50,349 nucleotides of DNA from Aliidiomarina quisquiliarum (lineage in GTDB: Bacteria; Pseudomonadota; Gammaproteobacteria; Enterobacterales; Alteromonadaceae). Numbering within the stretch: position 1 is the first letter of the stretch; each line of letters opens with the position of its first letter. Made by a program: the position numbers and the translations under genes. This document shows, piece by piece, positions 35,860 through 44,956 of this stretch. The notes under the pieces were generated by a model. That model had not been told where the DNA came from. It did no database searches and saw only the letters and a program-made list of their open reading frames with translations. The stretch is from assembly GCF_023922585.1 (NCBI RefSeq), contig NZ_JAMFTN010000050.1, forward strand, positions 1 through 50,349, written 5' to 3'.

Positions 35860-37915
35860 TGTGATTCACAATCGCAGGTTTACGGTAGCCGCTTTCAAAG
35901 AAATTATACGAAAGGCCAAATTGTATAAGTGGCTGGCGGGTTTCAAAGGGCACAATCACACTCACGCTAAACCCGAAGCCTTCGCCTAAACTAAACAAGG
36001 CGTTGGCCTCGCCAAATAAATAGCGGTTGGCTTTGCCGCCGGTGCTCGGTAACAGCGCCCATTCGTTATTCGGCAACTGCAGGTAAACGTCGCTGTCGTG
36101 GTTCCACTTGGCGTATTCGTAAGCTTGGTTCACGGTTACCGATGCCAGCACCATGCCGGAATAAAAACTATGCCAAAAACCTGCCCCAACACTGCCCGTT
36201 AGGCTATTGAGCTCAAGATCTTCATGGCTAAAGCCACTGGCATTGCTGGGTCGGTAAAACGTATGTTTACGAATTCCTGCACTGCCTTGCACGGTAAAAT
36301 TAAAGGTGTCGAAGTAGCGTTGCACATTCAACAGGAAGTCTTCTGCTGAGCCCAAATGAAAGTTGTCATATTGGCCGGCGTCGCGCTTAAACTGCCCGTA
36401 ATGGCCGGTACCAGTCATGCCAGCACCATCGCTGCTTGAGTATAAATAAGGGACTCGATAGGCAGCAGTGGGCTCGCCACCACCCCGTAGCATATACAAG
36501 CTTACCCCCCAACCATGTTTATAAGGCTCGCGATAAAGTGGCGCCGGATACACTCGGCTGTAGGTTTGTTCGTGCTCGAGTTCAAATAAGTCTTGGATAA
36601 TTTGATAGTTTTCGTCGAAGCTTTGCCCTTGGGCCCGGCCCACTCGCGCCACATACGAGCCTGCTTCGGCGTATTCTTGCTCGAACGTTCCGCCATGGGC
36701 CAGTTGCCATTCTTGTAAATCGCGCCGTACTTGCAGCGTGTTGCCACGCCCCCGCACAGCTAGGTTTAAGTGGCCATATTGGCGCGCTTCAAGCTCGACC
36801 GCATAAAAGGCATAGGCGGCACCGCTTGGAATAACCAACTGATCGCTGCGCTCGCGATAGCGTTCGGCCCGCACTTGTAGCTGGTAGCTGGCCCCTGGCT
36901 TTAAGCTGTGCCTTACAGGTGCCCCGAGGCTTTCATTATTTATACGTAAGTTAGCTTCGCCTGGGTTTAAGTAAAAGAACACTGTAGTTTCATTGGCTTG
37001 GGTAATATTGGCATAGCTATAGCGGGCAATTTCACGAAACTGCTCTATAGCCGAGCCGCTTACGACACGCTCAGCCACTTTCATGCTGACGGTAAACTGC
37101 TCGCCAAGCTCTGCCCGAGACAAATAACGGGTGGTACCTTGGCTATTGGTGGTGAGTTCATATTCTTTACCAGCGTTAGGGCCTCTTGTACTTCTTACAT
37201 AGAGTTGGGCGTTTCGCTGTGGCGTGGCGGTTTCCGTATGTAACAGCACGAAGGCAATTTCTTGGCTGTGGTCTTGGCTGCGGCCTTTGCTGCCTGCTTG
37301 TATGATAGGAATAGCGGTTAAGGCCCGCACACTGGCTTCGGTGACTTCTTTAAAATAGGTTTCAAAAGTGGCCGAGCTGCCATGACTGGTAAGGAAGTCG
37401 TGTTTAAAGACCTTGTCGCGGCTGGCAATGTTGTCGCCTTGTATGACACCCGCGAGACGCTGGGCCGGTTGGGTTAAAGGCAGTTTTTCAATTTGGTACA
37501 CGGCGTTTAGGGCCGGTGCTTTTTCTCGCGCCAGCTGGGTAAGGCGCTCTAAGGTGGGGCGGTCGATGCGCAAGCGCACATAGTATTCCGTGGCGGTGTT
37601 GACCTGCAGCCGCTGTTCAAAGTCGACCCGGGTGTTTTCCAGTGAAACGTTCGACCATGAGAATGACGAGGAGGCAAATTCACGGGTCACTTCTTGTTCG
37701 GCGGTTGCCCGTAAGTCTTGGCGGGTTTCCGTGCGCACGTTCACCAAGATCATTTCTGCCAGCTCGTCGCGGGCCGCCCGCAGTGCTGCTTCACGGCTTT
37801 GGCCAAAACCATGGCCGTAGGCGTAACGGTCGGATTGGGATTCCGTGATTTGGAAGGTGCTTTGTTCTTCTTTTTGTGGGGTTAACACACAGCCCGTGAC
37901 AAACAAAAGTGCCAT
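35849..37915 (-). CDS. Large LPP20-type lipoprotein with C-terminal outer-membrane-like domain
   Basis: I do not recognise a named family for the whole protein. From ATG 37915 it is 688 aa, beginning MALLFVTGCVLTPQ with a lipobox. A longer frame from 38023 adds 36 residues encoded by REP sequence but gives a better hydrophobic core (CLTYVMALLFVTGC). Residues 25-130 (YAYGHGFGQSREAALRAARDEL...) resemble LPP20 lipoproteins. The middle has a carbohydrate/PEGA-like stretch (NPGEANLRINNESLGAP). The last 200 residues alternate aromatic strands (FHLGSAEDFLLNVQRYFDTF...FGLSYNFFESGY) like a small beta-barrel. It follows an LPP20 gene in an apparent operon. Confidence 0.75.
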   Translation of the reverse strand: MALLFVTGCVLTPQKEEQSTFQITESQSDRYAYGHGFGQSREAALRAARDELAEMILVNVRTETRQDLRATAEQEVTREFASSSFSWSNVSLENTRVDFEQRLQVNTATEYYVRLRIDRPTLERLTQLAREKAPALNAVYQIEKLPLTQPAQRLAGVIQGDNIASRDKVFKHDFLTSHGSSATFETYFKEVTEASVRALTAIPIIQAGSKGRSQDHSQEIAFVLLHTETATPQRNAQLYVRSTRGPNAGKEYELTTNSQGTTRYLSRAELGEQFTVSMKVAERVVSGSAIEQFREIARYSYANITQANETTVFFYLNPGEANLRINNESLGAPVRHSLKPGASYQLQVRAERYRERSDQLVIPSGAAYAFYAVELEARQYGHLNLAVRGRGNTLQVRRDLQEWQLAHGGTFEQEYAEAGSYVARVGRAQGQSFDENYQIIQDLFELEHEQTYSRVYPAPLYREPYKHGWGVSLYMLRGGGEPTAAYRVPYLYSSSDGAGMTGTGHYGQFKRDAGQYDNFHLGSAEDFLLNVQRYFDTFNFTVQGSAGIRKHTFYRPSNASGFSHEDLELNSLTGSVGAGFWHSFYSGMVLASVTVNQAYEYAKWNHDSDVYLQLPNNEWALLPSTGGKANRYLFGEANALFSLGEGFGFSVSVIVPFETRQPLIQFGLSYNFFESGYRKPAIVNHIKE

Positions 37916-37921
37916 AACGTA

Positions 37922-38018
37922 AGTCAGGCACCACCTGACGTTGCACCACCTGACGAATGAACCCAGGGTGCGGCGTACGGCAGTGCCGTTTGACCGTACG
38001 GCAGTGCCGTGCCTACGG
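37922..38018. repeat. REP cluster at the junction of two lipoprotein genes
   Basis: Two class-a hairpins (37974-37989 and 37995-38018, the latter with CCTACGG) and two degenerate GTCAGGCACCACCTGAC-like copies at 37922-37955. They supply the stop codon of the upstream LPP20 gene (TAG in CCGTAGGCACGG on the minus strand) and any extended 5' coding sequence of the downstream gene. Confidence 0.83.
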
Positions 38019-38498
38019 ATCACGACGGGTTTGTTTCATGCGCGCGTCGAATTCGTCGAGAATTTCTCGGCCGGTGCGGGCGCCTTGGCTACGTGGCATG
38101 CGCATGCGCACAAACACTCGGGTGGAGCCGTCGGGTAAACGCACCCGCTGTACCATATCGGTTTCCACCGACTGCACGGTTTCTTGTACGCGGGCTTGGA
38201 TGGCGTCGATAAAGGTACCGGCGGTTTCTTGTTCGCCGAGGTCAACCTGCCCGGCTTGGCGCGCTTCGCTTTCCACATAAATAGCAAAAGATTCGGCTAA
38301 TTGTGCTTGCGCATTTAAGCGGGCTTGGCGCGCAGCTAGGTTTGAGTCGGAGCTAATGCCTTCACCGAAACCGTAAAAATAGGTTTCAGGCTCGGCTTGC
38401 ACGTCGAACCATTTTGGCCATTCGGATTCGGGCTTGCTTGAACAACCCGCGAGGGTGAGAAGCAACGTTGCGAGTAGGATTGTGATGTGTTTTTTCAT
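38013..38498 (-). CDS. LPP20-family lipoprotein
   Basis: A 161-aa lipoprotein from ATG 38498 (MKKHITILLATLLLTLAGCSS; lipobox LAGC). A longer frame from 38537 reads through REP sequence and is unlikely. The mature part has the LPP20 layout: PKWFDVQAEPETYFYGFGEG, then SNLAARQARLNAQAQLAESFAIYVES and a closing RVFVRMRMP strand. Its final residues and stop (TRRDP, TAG) run into a REP hairpin. Function unknown; the following gene shares the YGxGxG...ALRAARDEL pattern. Confidence 0.85.
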   Translation of the reverse strand: MKKHITILLATLLLTLAGCSSKPESEWPKWFDVQAEPETYFYGFGEGISSDSNLAARQARLNAQAQLAESFAIYVESEARQAGQVDLGEQETAGTFIDAIQARVQETVQSVETDMVQRVRLPDGSTRVFVRMRMPRSQGARTGREILDEFDARMKQTRRDP

Positions 38499-38528
38499 TG
38501 TGTTTATCTCGCTTTTATCATTTTGGAA

Positions 38529-38550
38529 GTCAGGCACTGCCTGACCTACG
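38529..38550. repeat. REP hairpin (class d) between galU and the lipoprotein operon
   Basis: GTCAGGCACTGCCTGAC followed by CTACG. This is the clearest class-d example. A degraded fragment (GTGCGACGTACGGTAAAT) lies at 38592-38609. Confidence 0.8.
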
Positions 38551-38616
38551 GATACATTGTCTTACCAATGGTTAATTGGATACCATTACAACGGTGCGAC
38601 GTACGGTAAATAAAAA

Positions 38617-39546
38617 TCATACGGCGCCGGTGGTTTCCGGGTGGCGCTTGGCATATTCAATAAACGCTTTTACATAGCCGACTTTGTTGCCGCAGTCGTG
38701 GCTTTTGCCTTTCATGTAATAGGCGTTCACTTGTTCTTTTTCTAACAGCATGGCCATGGCGTCGGTGAGTTGTATTTCGTCGCCGGCGCCCGGTGGGGTA
38801 ATTTTTAGCAGCGGCCATAAGTTTCTGGTAAACACATAACGCCCTACTACGGCTAAGTCGGAGGGTGCTTCTTCAACACTTGGCTTTTCGACCAAGGCAC
38901 GAATAGATGCTTGTTCGCCTTCTGCTAAGGTTTCGCCATTAATGTCGGCGATGCCATAGCTGCTAACTTTGTTTTGTGGCACTTTTTCTACCATGACTTG
39001 GCTAACGCCCGAGGCGTTAAAATTTGCCACCATTTCGGCTAGGTTAGCGGTTTTTAGGTTTACGCTGCCTTGATCAAAGGAGTCATCCATTAATACGTCG
39101 GGCAGTACTACGGCAAAAGGCTCGTTACCCACAATAGGCTGGGCGCATAAAATGGCATGGCCTAAACCCTTCGCAACCCCTTGGCGCACCTGCATAATGG
39201 TAATCCCTTTAGGGCAAATGGCTTGTACTTCGTCGAGTAACTGACGCTTTACGCGCTTTTCTAAGGTGGCTTCAAGCTCAAAGCTGGTGTCGAAATGGTT
39301 TTCAATGGAGTTTTTCGACGCATGGGTCACAAAAATAATTTCGGTCATGCCGGCGGCGGCACATTCTTCGACAATAAACTGAATGAGTGGTTTATCTACC
39401 AGCGGCAGCATTTCTTTTGGAATGGCCTTGGTGGCGGGCAACATACGCGTGCCTAAGCCTGCGACGGGAATAATAACTTTAGTGATTTTCTTTGCTGCTG
39501 TGGTTGTTATATTAGTTGTCATGTTGGGTGCCATGTTATTTGTCAT
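38617..39546 (-). CDS. galU: UTP-glucose-1-phosphate uridylyltransferase
   Basis: A 309-aa nucleotidyltransferase making UDP-glucose, precursor for Ugd and Gal[31 protein letters not shown] is the nucleotide-binding signature (residues about 25-54), with [26 protein letters not shown] and [13 protein letters not shown] following. The N-terminal 20 residues ([12 protein letters not shown]...) are low-complexity, and a shorter start at Met4 or Met9 is possible. Glc-1-P must come from elsewhere because the nearby pgm gene is broken. Confidence 0.95.
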   Translation of the reverse strand: MTNNMAPNMTTNITTTAAKKITKVIIPVAGLGTRMLPATKAIPKEMLPLVDKPLIQFIVEECAAAGMTEIIFVTHASKNSIENHFDTSFELEATLEKRVKRQLLDEVQAICPKGITIMQVRQGVAKGLGHAILCAQPIVGNEPFAVVLPDVLMDDSFDQGSVNLKTANLAEMVANFNASGVSQVMVEKVPQNKVSSYGIADINGETLAEGEQASIRALVEKPSVEEAPSDLAVVGRYVFTRNLWPLLKITPPGAGDEIQLTDAMAMLLEKEQVNAYYMKGKSHDCGNKVGYVKAFIEYAKRHPETTGAV

Positions 39547-39605
39547 GTGGTTTAAACGTCCCTATTTATTTCTTTTATGTAAATTAGCTGGTTTGAATTC
39601 AGGTA

Positions 39606-41129
39606 TTAAATGTCGCGTGTCAGACCAATAATACTGTCGGTGCTTGCATCGAAATGACCATTTTTATTATGAATGGCCGCTAAAGTGCCTTCTGCAACTT
39701 TCTTGCCCAGCTCTACGCCCGGCTGATCAAAACTATTTAGCTGCCAAATGAGCCCCTGAGTAAACACCTTATGCTCGTAGGCGGCAATAATAGCGCCAAA
39801 ACTTTCTGGGGTTAAGTGTACCAGTGCTAATAAGTTATTTGGGTTATTGCCCGGGTAATGGTTTCTTGCTTGTTCGCTTTCGCTGCCATAGGTCATTAAA
39901 TGCCGGTGGGCTAAACAGTTTGCGACTGAAAGCTCTTGCTGCTCTGCCAAGCTTGCTTGCACTGCTGGCGAAAACTGCTTCGCTTTACGGTGCAAAACTA
40001 CAATAAAGTCGGCACAAAAGGCATCGTAGCCTTGGTGCAAATGCTGGAAAAACGCATGTTGGCCGTTCGGGCCAAAGCCACCCCAAATAATGGGCCCCGT
40101 GGGCGTGTCGATAGCTTCACCGCTGGCGGTGCACTGCTTACCGTTACTTTCCATATCGAGCTGTTGTAAATACGAGGGCAAATGCCGAAAGCGGCCGTCG
40201 TAGGGCAGCACAGCTAAGTTATTAATTTCTCGCTCTTCGCGGTTATACACCCCACATAGGGCCATAAGCAGAGGAATATTTTCCGTGAGCGGCGCTTCGG
40301 CAAAGTGGCGATCCATTTCCGCGGCACCTTGTTGCAGGCGACGAAACACTTCAACCCCACAGCTGGTAGCAATGGCCAAGCCAATGGTCGACCACATGGA
40401 AAACCGGCCGCCGACACTTTGGTCAAAGGTAAGCTGGTGCGCTGGCGGTATGCCGTAGTCGGTCATTTTTTGTGGGCTAGCGGAAACGCCAATAAGGTGA
40501 TGTTCGAGCCAGCCATGTTCGGCTTGGTCAGGGCTCAGTTTGTTTTGGCCGGTGAAATGCTCCAACGCCCAAATTTTGGCCGTGTCGACGTTAGCGAAGG
40601 TGTCGAGGGTGCCAAAGGATTTCGAGGCAATAATAAACACCGTGGTTTCAGGGTTGACGATGGGGAGCACCGCGTACAGCTGGCCGCCGTCCATGGACGA
40701 CACGAAGTGGGTGTTTACCTGGTGTTGTTGCACGTCGCTGGCGAATTCTTTTAAGGCGAAACTGGTCATAAGCGGGCCGAGATCAGAGCCGCCGACGCCA
40801 ATATTTACGATATCGGTGATTGGCTTACCCGTAGCGCCCAGCCAGTTACCACTGCGCAGCCGGCGCACCATTTGCACAAAGCGCGAGTCGTCGCCATTTC
40901 TAAAGGGCGAATGGCTAGAGCGGCTGAGCACATGAGTAACTTTGCGGTTTTCGCTGATGTTTTTAAAAGTGCCCTGCATAAGCGCCGCCCGCTGCTCGTT
41001 AAAGTTTGCAGGCAGGCGCTTTGCCGCAAAGGCGGTTATTTTTTCCGGGCTAAGGAATTGATAGCTCCAGTCAAAAATAAGGCCATTAAGGGTTACCTGT
41101 TGTAAGGGTAAGAGTTCTTTCCGTGGCAT
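39606..41129 (-). CDS. pgi: Glucose-6-phosphate isomerase
   Basis: A 507-aa isomerase interconverting Glc-6-P and Fru-6-P. Signatures: VNIGVGGSDLGPLM, FIIASKSFGTLDTFAN, SVGGRFSMWSTIGLA, GNxxESNGKQ-type QLDMESNGKQCTA, GPIIWGGFGPNGQHAFFQHLHQG and the C-terminal YEHKVFTQGLIWQLNSFDQPGVELGK. It is about 40 residues shorter than E. coli Pgi, mainly near the N-terminus, but the catalytic core is complete. AAGGA precedes the ATG. Confidence 0.95.
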   Translation of the reverse strand: MPRKELLPLQQVTLNGLIFDWSYQFLSPEKITAFAAKRLPANFNEQRAALMQGTFKNISENRKVTHVLSRSSHSPFRNGDDSRFVQMVRRLRSGNWLGATGKPITDIVNIGVGGSDLGPLMTSFALKEFASDVQQHQVNTHFVSSMDGGQLYAVLPIVNPETTVFIIASKSFGTLDTFANVDTAKIWALEHFTGQNKLSPDQAEHGWLEHHLIGVSASPQKMTDYGIPPAHQLTFDQSVGGRFSMWSTIGLAIATSCGVEVFRRLQQGAAEMDRHFAEAPLTENIPLLMALCGVYNREEREINNLAVLPYDGRFRHLPSYLQQLDMESNGKQCTASGEAIDTPTGPIIWGGFGPNGQHAFFQHLHQGYDAFCADFIVVLHRKAKQFSPAVQASLAEQQELSVANCLAHRHLMTYGSESEQARNHYPGNNPNNLLALVHLTPESFGAIIAAYEHKVFTQGLIWQLNSFDQPGVELGKKVAEGTLAAIHNKNGHFDASTDSIIGLTRDI

Positions 41130-41150
41130 GGTACTTCCTTAAATTATTAT

Positions 41151-41219
41151 CGTAGGTCATGCAATGCATGACGTGTGAACGTTAACCATCGAGCAGCGTA
41201 CGGCAGTGCCGTACCTACT
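41151..41219. repeat. REP pair between pgi and ruvB
   Basis: A class-b hairpin with GTAG (41151-41173) and a class-a hairpin with CTAC (41197-41219), in opposite orientation, a minimal BIME. The ruvB stop (TAG, 41215-41217) is the conserved tetranucleotide of the second hairpin. Confidence 0.88.
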
Positions 41220-42222
41220 GGGGGTCTTTTGTAATACCAAAGTGTATATACGCTCGCGGTGTGGCTATGCGCCCCCGCGGTGTGCGCTGGATAAAGCCCT
41301 GTTGAATTAAAAAGGGCTCGATCACGTCTTCAATGGTGTCTTTTTCTTCACCGATGGCGGCGGCAAGGTTTTCAAGCCCCACTGGCCCACCGTCGAATTT
41401 TTCCATAATGGCTTCAAGCAGCTTACGGTCCATATAGTCGAAGCCGGCACGGTCTACGTCGATCATATCGAGGGCTTGGCCGGCCACGGCTTCGGTGATA
41501 TTACCATCGGCGCGCACTTCGGCAAAGTCGCGCACTCGGCGTAATAACCGGTTGGCAATGCGCGGCGTGCCCCGCGAGCGCCCAGCTACTTCCCGTGCCC
41601 CTTCAGCGGCCATTTTTAGCTCAAGATAATGGGCCGAGCGGGTAACAATGGTAGTGAGGTCGTCCACATTATAAAATTCGAGCCGCTGCACTATGCCAAA
41701 GCGGTCGCGCAGTGGGCTGGTAAGGGCGCCAGCGCGGGTGGTAGCGCCAATTAAAGTAAACGGTGGCAAGTCGAGCTTTAAAGAGCGCGCGGCTGGGCCT
41801 TCACCGATCATAATATCGAGCTGGTAGTCTTCCATGGCCGGATACAGAATTTCTTCTACTACCGGGCTAAGGCGATGAATTTCGTCGATAAAGAGCACAT
41901 CGTTCGGCTCGAGGTTGGTAAGCAGCGCGGCTAAGTCGCCGGCTTTTTCCAAAATAGGCCCCGAGGTGGTTTTAATGCTCACGCCCATTTCATTGGCAAT
42001 AATATTCGCCAAGGTGGTTTTACCTAACCCCGGCGGACCAAAAATAAGCACGTGATCGAGCGCATCGCTGCGACCACGAGCCGCTTCGATATAGATGCTT
42101 AACTGTTCAACCACATGCTTTTGCCCGGTATAGTCGGCAAGTTTTTTCGGCCGTATCGCCCGATCAATCACTTCGTCTTCTAGCATGGCCTGTGGTTGGA
42201 TCATGCGATCCGCTTCAATCAT
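41215..42222 (-). CDS. ruvB: Holliday junction branch-migration helicase RuvB
   Basis: A 335-aa AAA+ motor that drives branch migration with Ruv[13 protein letters not shown] opens the core; Walker A is [17 protein letters not shown] (about residues 62-78), Walker [16 protein letters not shown], sensor [17 protein letters not shown], and the winged-helix end [13 protein letters not shown]. The frame ends KDPQ, with its TAG stop inside a REP hairpin. It follows ruvA on the same strand after a 127-bp gap that holds a repeat element. Confidence 0.97.
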   Translation of the reverse strand: MIEADRMIQPQAMLEDEVIDRAIRPKKLADYTGQKHVVEQLSIYIEAARGRSDALDHVLIFGPPGLGKTTLANIIANEMGVSIKTTSGPILEKAGDLAALLTNLEPNDVLFIDEIHRLSPVVEEILYPAMEDYQLDIMIGEGPAARSLKLDLPPFTLIGATTRAGALTSPLRDRFGIVQRLEFYNVDDLTTIVTRSAHYLELKMAAEGAREVAGRSRGTPRIANRLLRRVRDFAEVRADGNITEAVAGQALDMIDVDRAGFDYMDRKLLEAIMEKFDGGPVGLENLAAAIGEEKDTIEDVIEPFLIQQGFIQRTPRGRIATPRAYIHFGITKDPQ

Positions 42223-42240
42223 TGTGGTTCCTTTAATTAT

Positions 42241-42331
42241 GGGGTCAGAACAAACTTTCCACCCACTTTTCGCGTATTCCGTGGCTTATAGAGCGTTGGT
42301 TCTGACCCCAAGTTGGAGGGGTCAGAACCAA
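42241..42331. repeat. GGGGTCAGAAC element between ruvA and ruvB
   Basis: A unit of about 70 bp (42241-42310) starts GGGGTCAGAAC and ends GGTTCTGACCCC, its inverted repeat. A further GGGGTCAGAACCAAC copy begins at 42318. By hand alignment the reverse complement of the unit agrees at about 56 of 69 positions with the element at 44041-44110. No open frame is inside. Confidence 0.85.
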
Positions 42332-42349
42332 CTTATCCCAAATTCAAAC

Positions 42350-42964
42350 CTACATCATCGCTTTTAACGCTTGGCGAATGATATCTTCTGCTGACATGTC
42401 GTCGGTTGCAACCTTTCTCATGACTTGTTCTGCTTGGTTTGGCTTGTAACCCAGCGCCACCAGCGCACTTAAGGCTTCGCTTTTCGCACTTGGAGTCGGC
42501 GCCATCAGCCCTTGGCCGGCTTCGGTGCCTGGCAACCCGGTGTTGTAATCGGCGCCGGTGAAGTCTTTTAAGCGGTCTTTAAGTTCAACCACCAGGCGGT
42601 CGGCGGTTTTCTTACCCACCCCAGGTATTTTGGTGAGCATAACAATGTCTTTATTTTGAATGGCGGCAACGAACTGCCCACCGCTCATACTCGACATAAT
42701 AGTAAGGGCTAACTTTGGCCCTACGCCTTGGGCACGCAGCAACAAACGGAACAGCGCCCGCTCGTCAACGGTATTAAAGCCAAACAATAGTTGGGCGTCT
42801 TCGCGCACCACAAAATGAATCCACACGGTAACTTGCTGGCCCACGTCGGGCAGTTCGTAAAAACAGGTCATGGGCATTTGCACTTCGTAGCCCACGCCTT
42901 GTACATCAATTAACAGCTCTGGCGGGTGTTTTACCGCTAAAATGCCTTGCAAACGTCCTATCAT
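42350..42964 (-). CDS. ruvA: Holliday junction DNA-binding protein RuvA
   Basis: A 204-aa protein: [31 protein letters not shown] is the OB-fold domain [18 protein letters not shown] and [20 protein letters not shown] are the two helix-hairpin-helix motifs, and the C-terminal domain III ([24 protein letters not shown]) contacts RuvB. Standard length. It precedes ruvB. Unlike the common gammaproteobacterial order ruvC-ruvA-ruvB, ruvC is 5.6 kb away on the other strand. Confidence 0.97.
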   Translation of the reverse strand: MIGRLQGILAVKHPPELLIDVQGVGYEVQMPMTCFYELPDVGQQVTVWIHFVVREDAQLLFGFNTVDERALFRLLLRAQGVGPKLALTIMSSMSGGQFVAAIQNKDIVMLTKIPGVGKKTADRLVVELKDRLKDFTGADYNTGLPGTEAGQGLMAPTPSAKSEALSALVALGYKPNQAEQVMRKVATDDMSAEDIIRQALKAMM

Positions 42965-43006
42965 TGTTTTCCCTTTGTTTGTTTACGATAAATGCGCAAC
43001 CACCCC

Positions 43007-43027
43007 GTACGTTGCATTGTATGACGG
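43007..43027. repeat. Degenerate REP between cmoB and ruvA
   Basis: CGTACGTTGCATTGTATGACGG-like sequence is an eroded class-b hairpin just past the cmoB stop. Its stem is mismatched, so it is probably an old copy. Confidence 0.5.
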
Positions 43028-43034
43028 TTCAAAA

Positions 43035-44018
43035 TCAACGCGCTGGCCCGGTGGCAATCACCACGGCGCGTTTCGGTGCTGGGTATCCTTCCACGGTAAG
43101 CGAGTGGTCACTTGCATCAAGAAAATCAACCAGCGATTGCCCCTGCATCCAGTCGGTACTGCGCTGCTCTTCAAGAGTGGTAACGGTTTCGTCGACCACC
43201 CGAATATTAGTCATGCCGAGGCGTTCGAGCCAGTGGCACAAGGCTTTCGAGCTGGGGATAAACCACACATTGCCCATTTGTGCGTAGCGCTCGCCGGGCA
43301 CTAATACTTGCTGCTCGTCGCCATCGATAACTAAGGTTTCCAGCACCAGTTCGCCGCCGGGCGCCAGCTGGTCGATACATTGCTGCAAAAAATCAATCGG
43401 CGAGCGGCGATGATACAACACCCCCATGGTAAACACCGTGTCGAAGGCTTTTACCGGCTGTAAATGTTCAATGCCAAGCGGTAGCAGCTCCACGTCGCGG
43501 GTTATTTCTGCGGGTAAATAGCGCTGAATGGCCCGAAACTGCATCATAAACAGCTGGGTTGGGTCGATGCCCACCACCAAAGACGCGCCCGCCCCTTTCA
43601 TGCGCCACAGGTGATAGCCGCTGCCACAGCCGATATCGAGCACGCGGCGGCCGTTTAAGTCGCTAATATGGGGTAATACGCGGTCCCATTTCCAGTCGGA
43701 GCGCCATTCCGTGTCGATATGCACGCCGAACAGTTCAAACGGGCCTTTACGCCAAGGCATAAGCTGCGACAGCAAGCCTTTAATACGGGCTTTTTCACCG
43801 TCGTTGGCATCGTTTTCAGCGCCAATGCGTACTTTGTTCGTAAGTTCAAAAGAGCTCGGCGTAATGTTCGGTAGCTGCTCGACACTGCGCTGCCATTTTT
43901 TCATTTCACCATGGTGCTCGTTTTGCTGCCAATGGCGAATAGCCGCCGGCAAAGTTTCCAGCCAATGGCCCAAGCCCGACTCGGTTAAACGCGCATAAAA
44001 AGGAGTGAAATCGTACAT
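43035..44018 (-). CDS. cmoB: tRNA U34 carboxymethyltransferase CmoB
   Basis: A 327-aa enzyme that uses carboxy-SAM from CmoA to convert 5-hydroxyuridine-34 of tRNA to cmo5U. N-terminal [18 protein letters not shown], then the methyltransferase fold: [45 protein letters not shown], and [16 protein letters not shown]. Length is near the E. coli 323 aa. It follows cmoA, separated by 97 bp that contain a GGGGTCAGAAC element. Confidence 0.96.
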   Translation of the reverse strand: MYDFTPFYARLTESGLGHWLETLPAAIRHWQQNEHHGEMKKWQRSVEQLPNITPSSFELTNKVRIGAENDANDGEKARIKGLLSQLMPWRKGPFELFGVHIDTEWRSDWKWDRVLPHISDLNGRRVLDIGCGSGYHLWRMKGAGASLVVGIDPTQLFMMQFRAIQRYLPAEITRDVELLPLGIEHLQPVKAFDTVFTMGVLYHRRSPIDFLQQCIDQLAPGGELVLETLVIDGDEQQVLVPGERYAQMGNVWFIPSSKALCHWLERLGMTNIRVVDETVTTLEEQRSTDWMQGQSLVDFLDASDHSLTVEGYPAPKRAVVIATGPAR

Positions 44019-44040
44019 TTACTGATGCCTTATTAATTGT

Positions 44041-44110
44041 GGGGTCAGAACCCCTGCTCTACAAGCCGCATTATACGTGAAAAGGGTGTCAAAAGTTTGT
44101 TCTGACCCCA
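44041..44110. repeat. GGGGTCAGAAC element between cmoA and cmoB
   Basis: A 70-bp unit with termini GGGGTCAGAAC and GTTCTGACCCC. It is the inverted relative of the copy between ruvA and ruvB. It contains no open frame and splits an operon otherwise tightly spaced in other genomes. Confidence 0.85.
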
Positions 44111-44115
44111 GCACT

Positions 44116-44847
44116 TTATTTAATAGCGAACCAGGAGGTGAAGTTGAAGCAGCGGTACCAGTTTTGGACGGTGCTAAAGCCGGCGCTGCGTAGGCGTGTT
44201 TCCTGTTGTTCGGCGGTGTCGATGCGCATAACGTTTTCAATGGCGGCGCGTTTTTGTGAAATTTCCAGTTCGCTATAGCCGTTTTGGCGTTTAAATTCGT
44301 GGTGCAGCTCGACTATTAAGGCGTCGGCGGTTTGGTCTTCATGACGCACTTTTTCTGACAACAACAAAATGCCACCGGGTAATAAGGCGTCGTAAATTTT
44401 TTGTACCAAGGCAGCGCGTTTTTCGGGCGCGATAAATTGCATGGTGAAGTTCATAGCCACCACCGAGCACGGCTTTAATGACTGTTCAACAATGTCGGCG
44501 CAGATAATTTCCACCGGTACGTCGCCCCGCCAAGCGTTCACGTGGGCTTGGCAGCGTTGCACCATGGCTTCCGAGTTGTCGATGCCGATAATGGTCACGC
44601 CTTTAGCTTTCACATGTTGCTTCATGGCGATACTGGTGGCGCCGAGCGAGCAGCCTAAATCGTAAATAAGCGCGTTATTTTGGGCGTATTTACCGGCCAG
44701 CAGCCCCATGGTTTGTACAATAGTGGCGTAGCCTGGCACTGAACGGCTGATCATGTCGGGAAATACTTCCGCAACGCGGTCGTCGAAGGCAAAATTGGCC
44801 ACATCGCCCAAGGGGGTGGCATAAATCGAGTCGCGGGGTGTGCTCAT
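44116..44847 (-). CDS. cmoA: Carboxy-S-adenosylmethionine synthase CmoA
   Basis: A 243-aa SAM-fold enzyme making carboxy-SAM from SAM and prephenate. I chose ATG 44847 (MSTPRDSIYATPLGDVANFAFD) because AGGAAC precedes it and because the longer frame from 44940 adds a Cys-rich stretch without homology. Motifs: FDDRVAEVFPDMISRSVPGY, ALIYDLGCSLGATSIAM, and IIGIDNSEAMVQRC. It is first in cmoAB and divergent from aspS. Confidence 0.95.
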   Translation of the reverse strand: MSTPRDSIYATPLGDVANFAFDDRVAEVFPDMISRSVPGYATIVQTMGLLAGKYAQNNALIYDLGCSLGATSIAMKQHVKAKGVTIIGIDNSEAMVQRCQAHVNAWRGDVPVEIICADIVEQSLKPCSVVAMNFTMQFIAPEKRAALVQKIYDALLPGGILLLSEKVRHEDQTADALIVELHHEFKRQNGYSELEISQKRAAIENVMRIDTAEQQETRLRSAGFSTVQNWYRCFNFTSWFAIK

Positions 44848-44887
44848 GAACCCTAGTTCCTTTTCTGTAAAACAAGTGCATCGTGAA

Positions 44888-44917
44888 TTGTACCTCAAGC
44901 ACCCTGTATCGTATACT
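44888..44917 (+). promoter_or_regulatory. Promoter for aspS
   Basis: TTGTAC (44888-44893), an 18-bp spacer, and TATACT (44912-44917), giving a leader of about 32 nt before the aspS ATG at 44957. It lies in the 109-bp divergent region shared with cmoA. Confidence 0.6.
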
Positions 44918-44956
44918 ACACGCCATTCACAACACGACAAACAGGGTTTATAGCAG

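Noticed and set aside
44116-44940. Longer CmoA start at 44940
   Set aside because: The extra 31 residues lack family similarity, run through the aspS promoter, and the ATG at 44847 has a good ribosome site.
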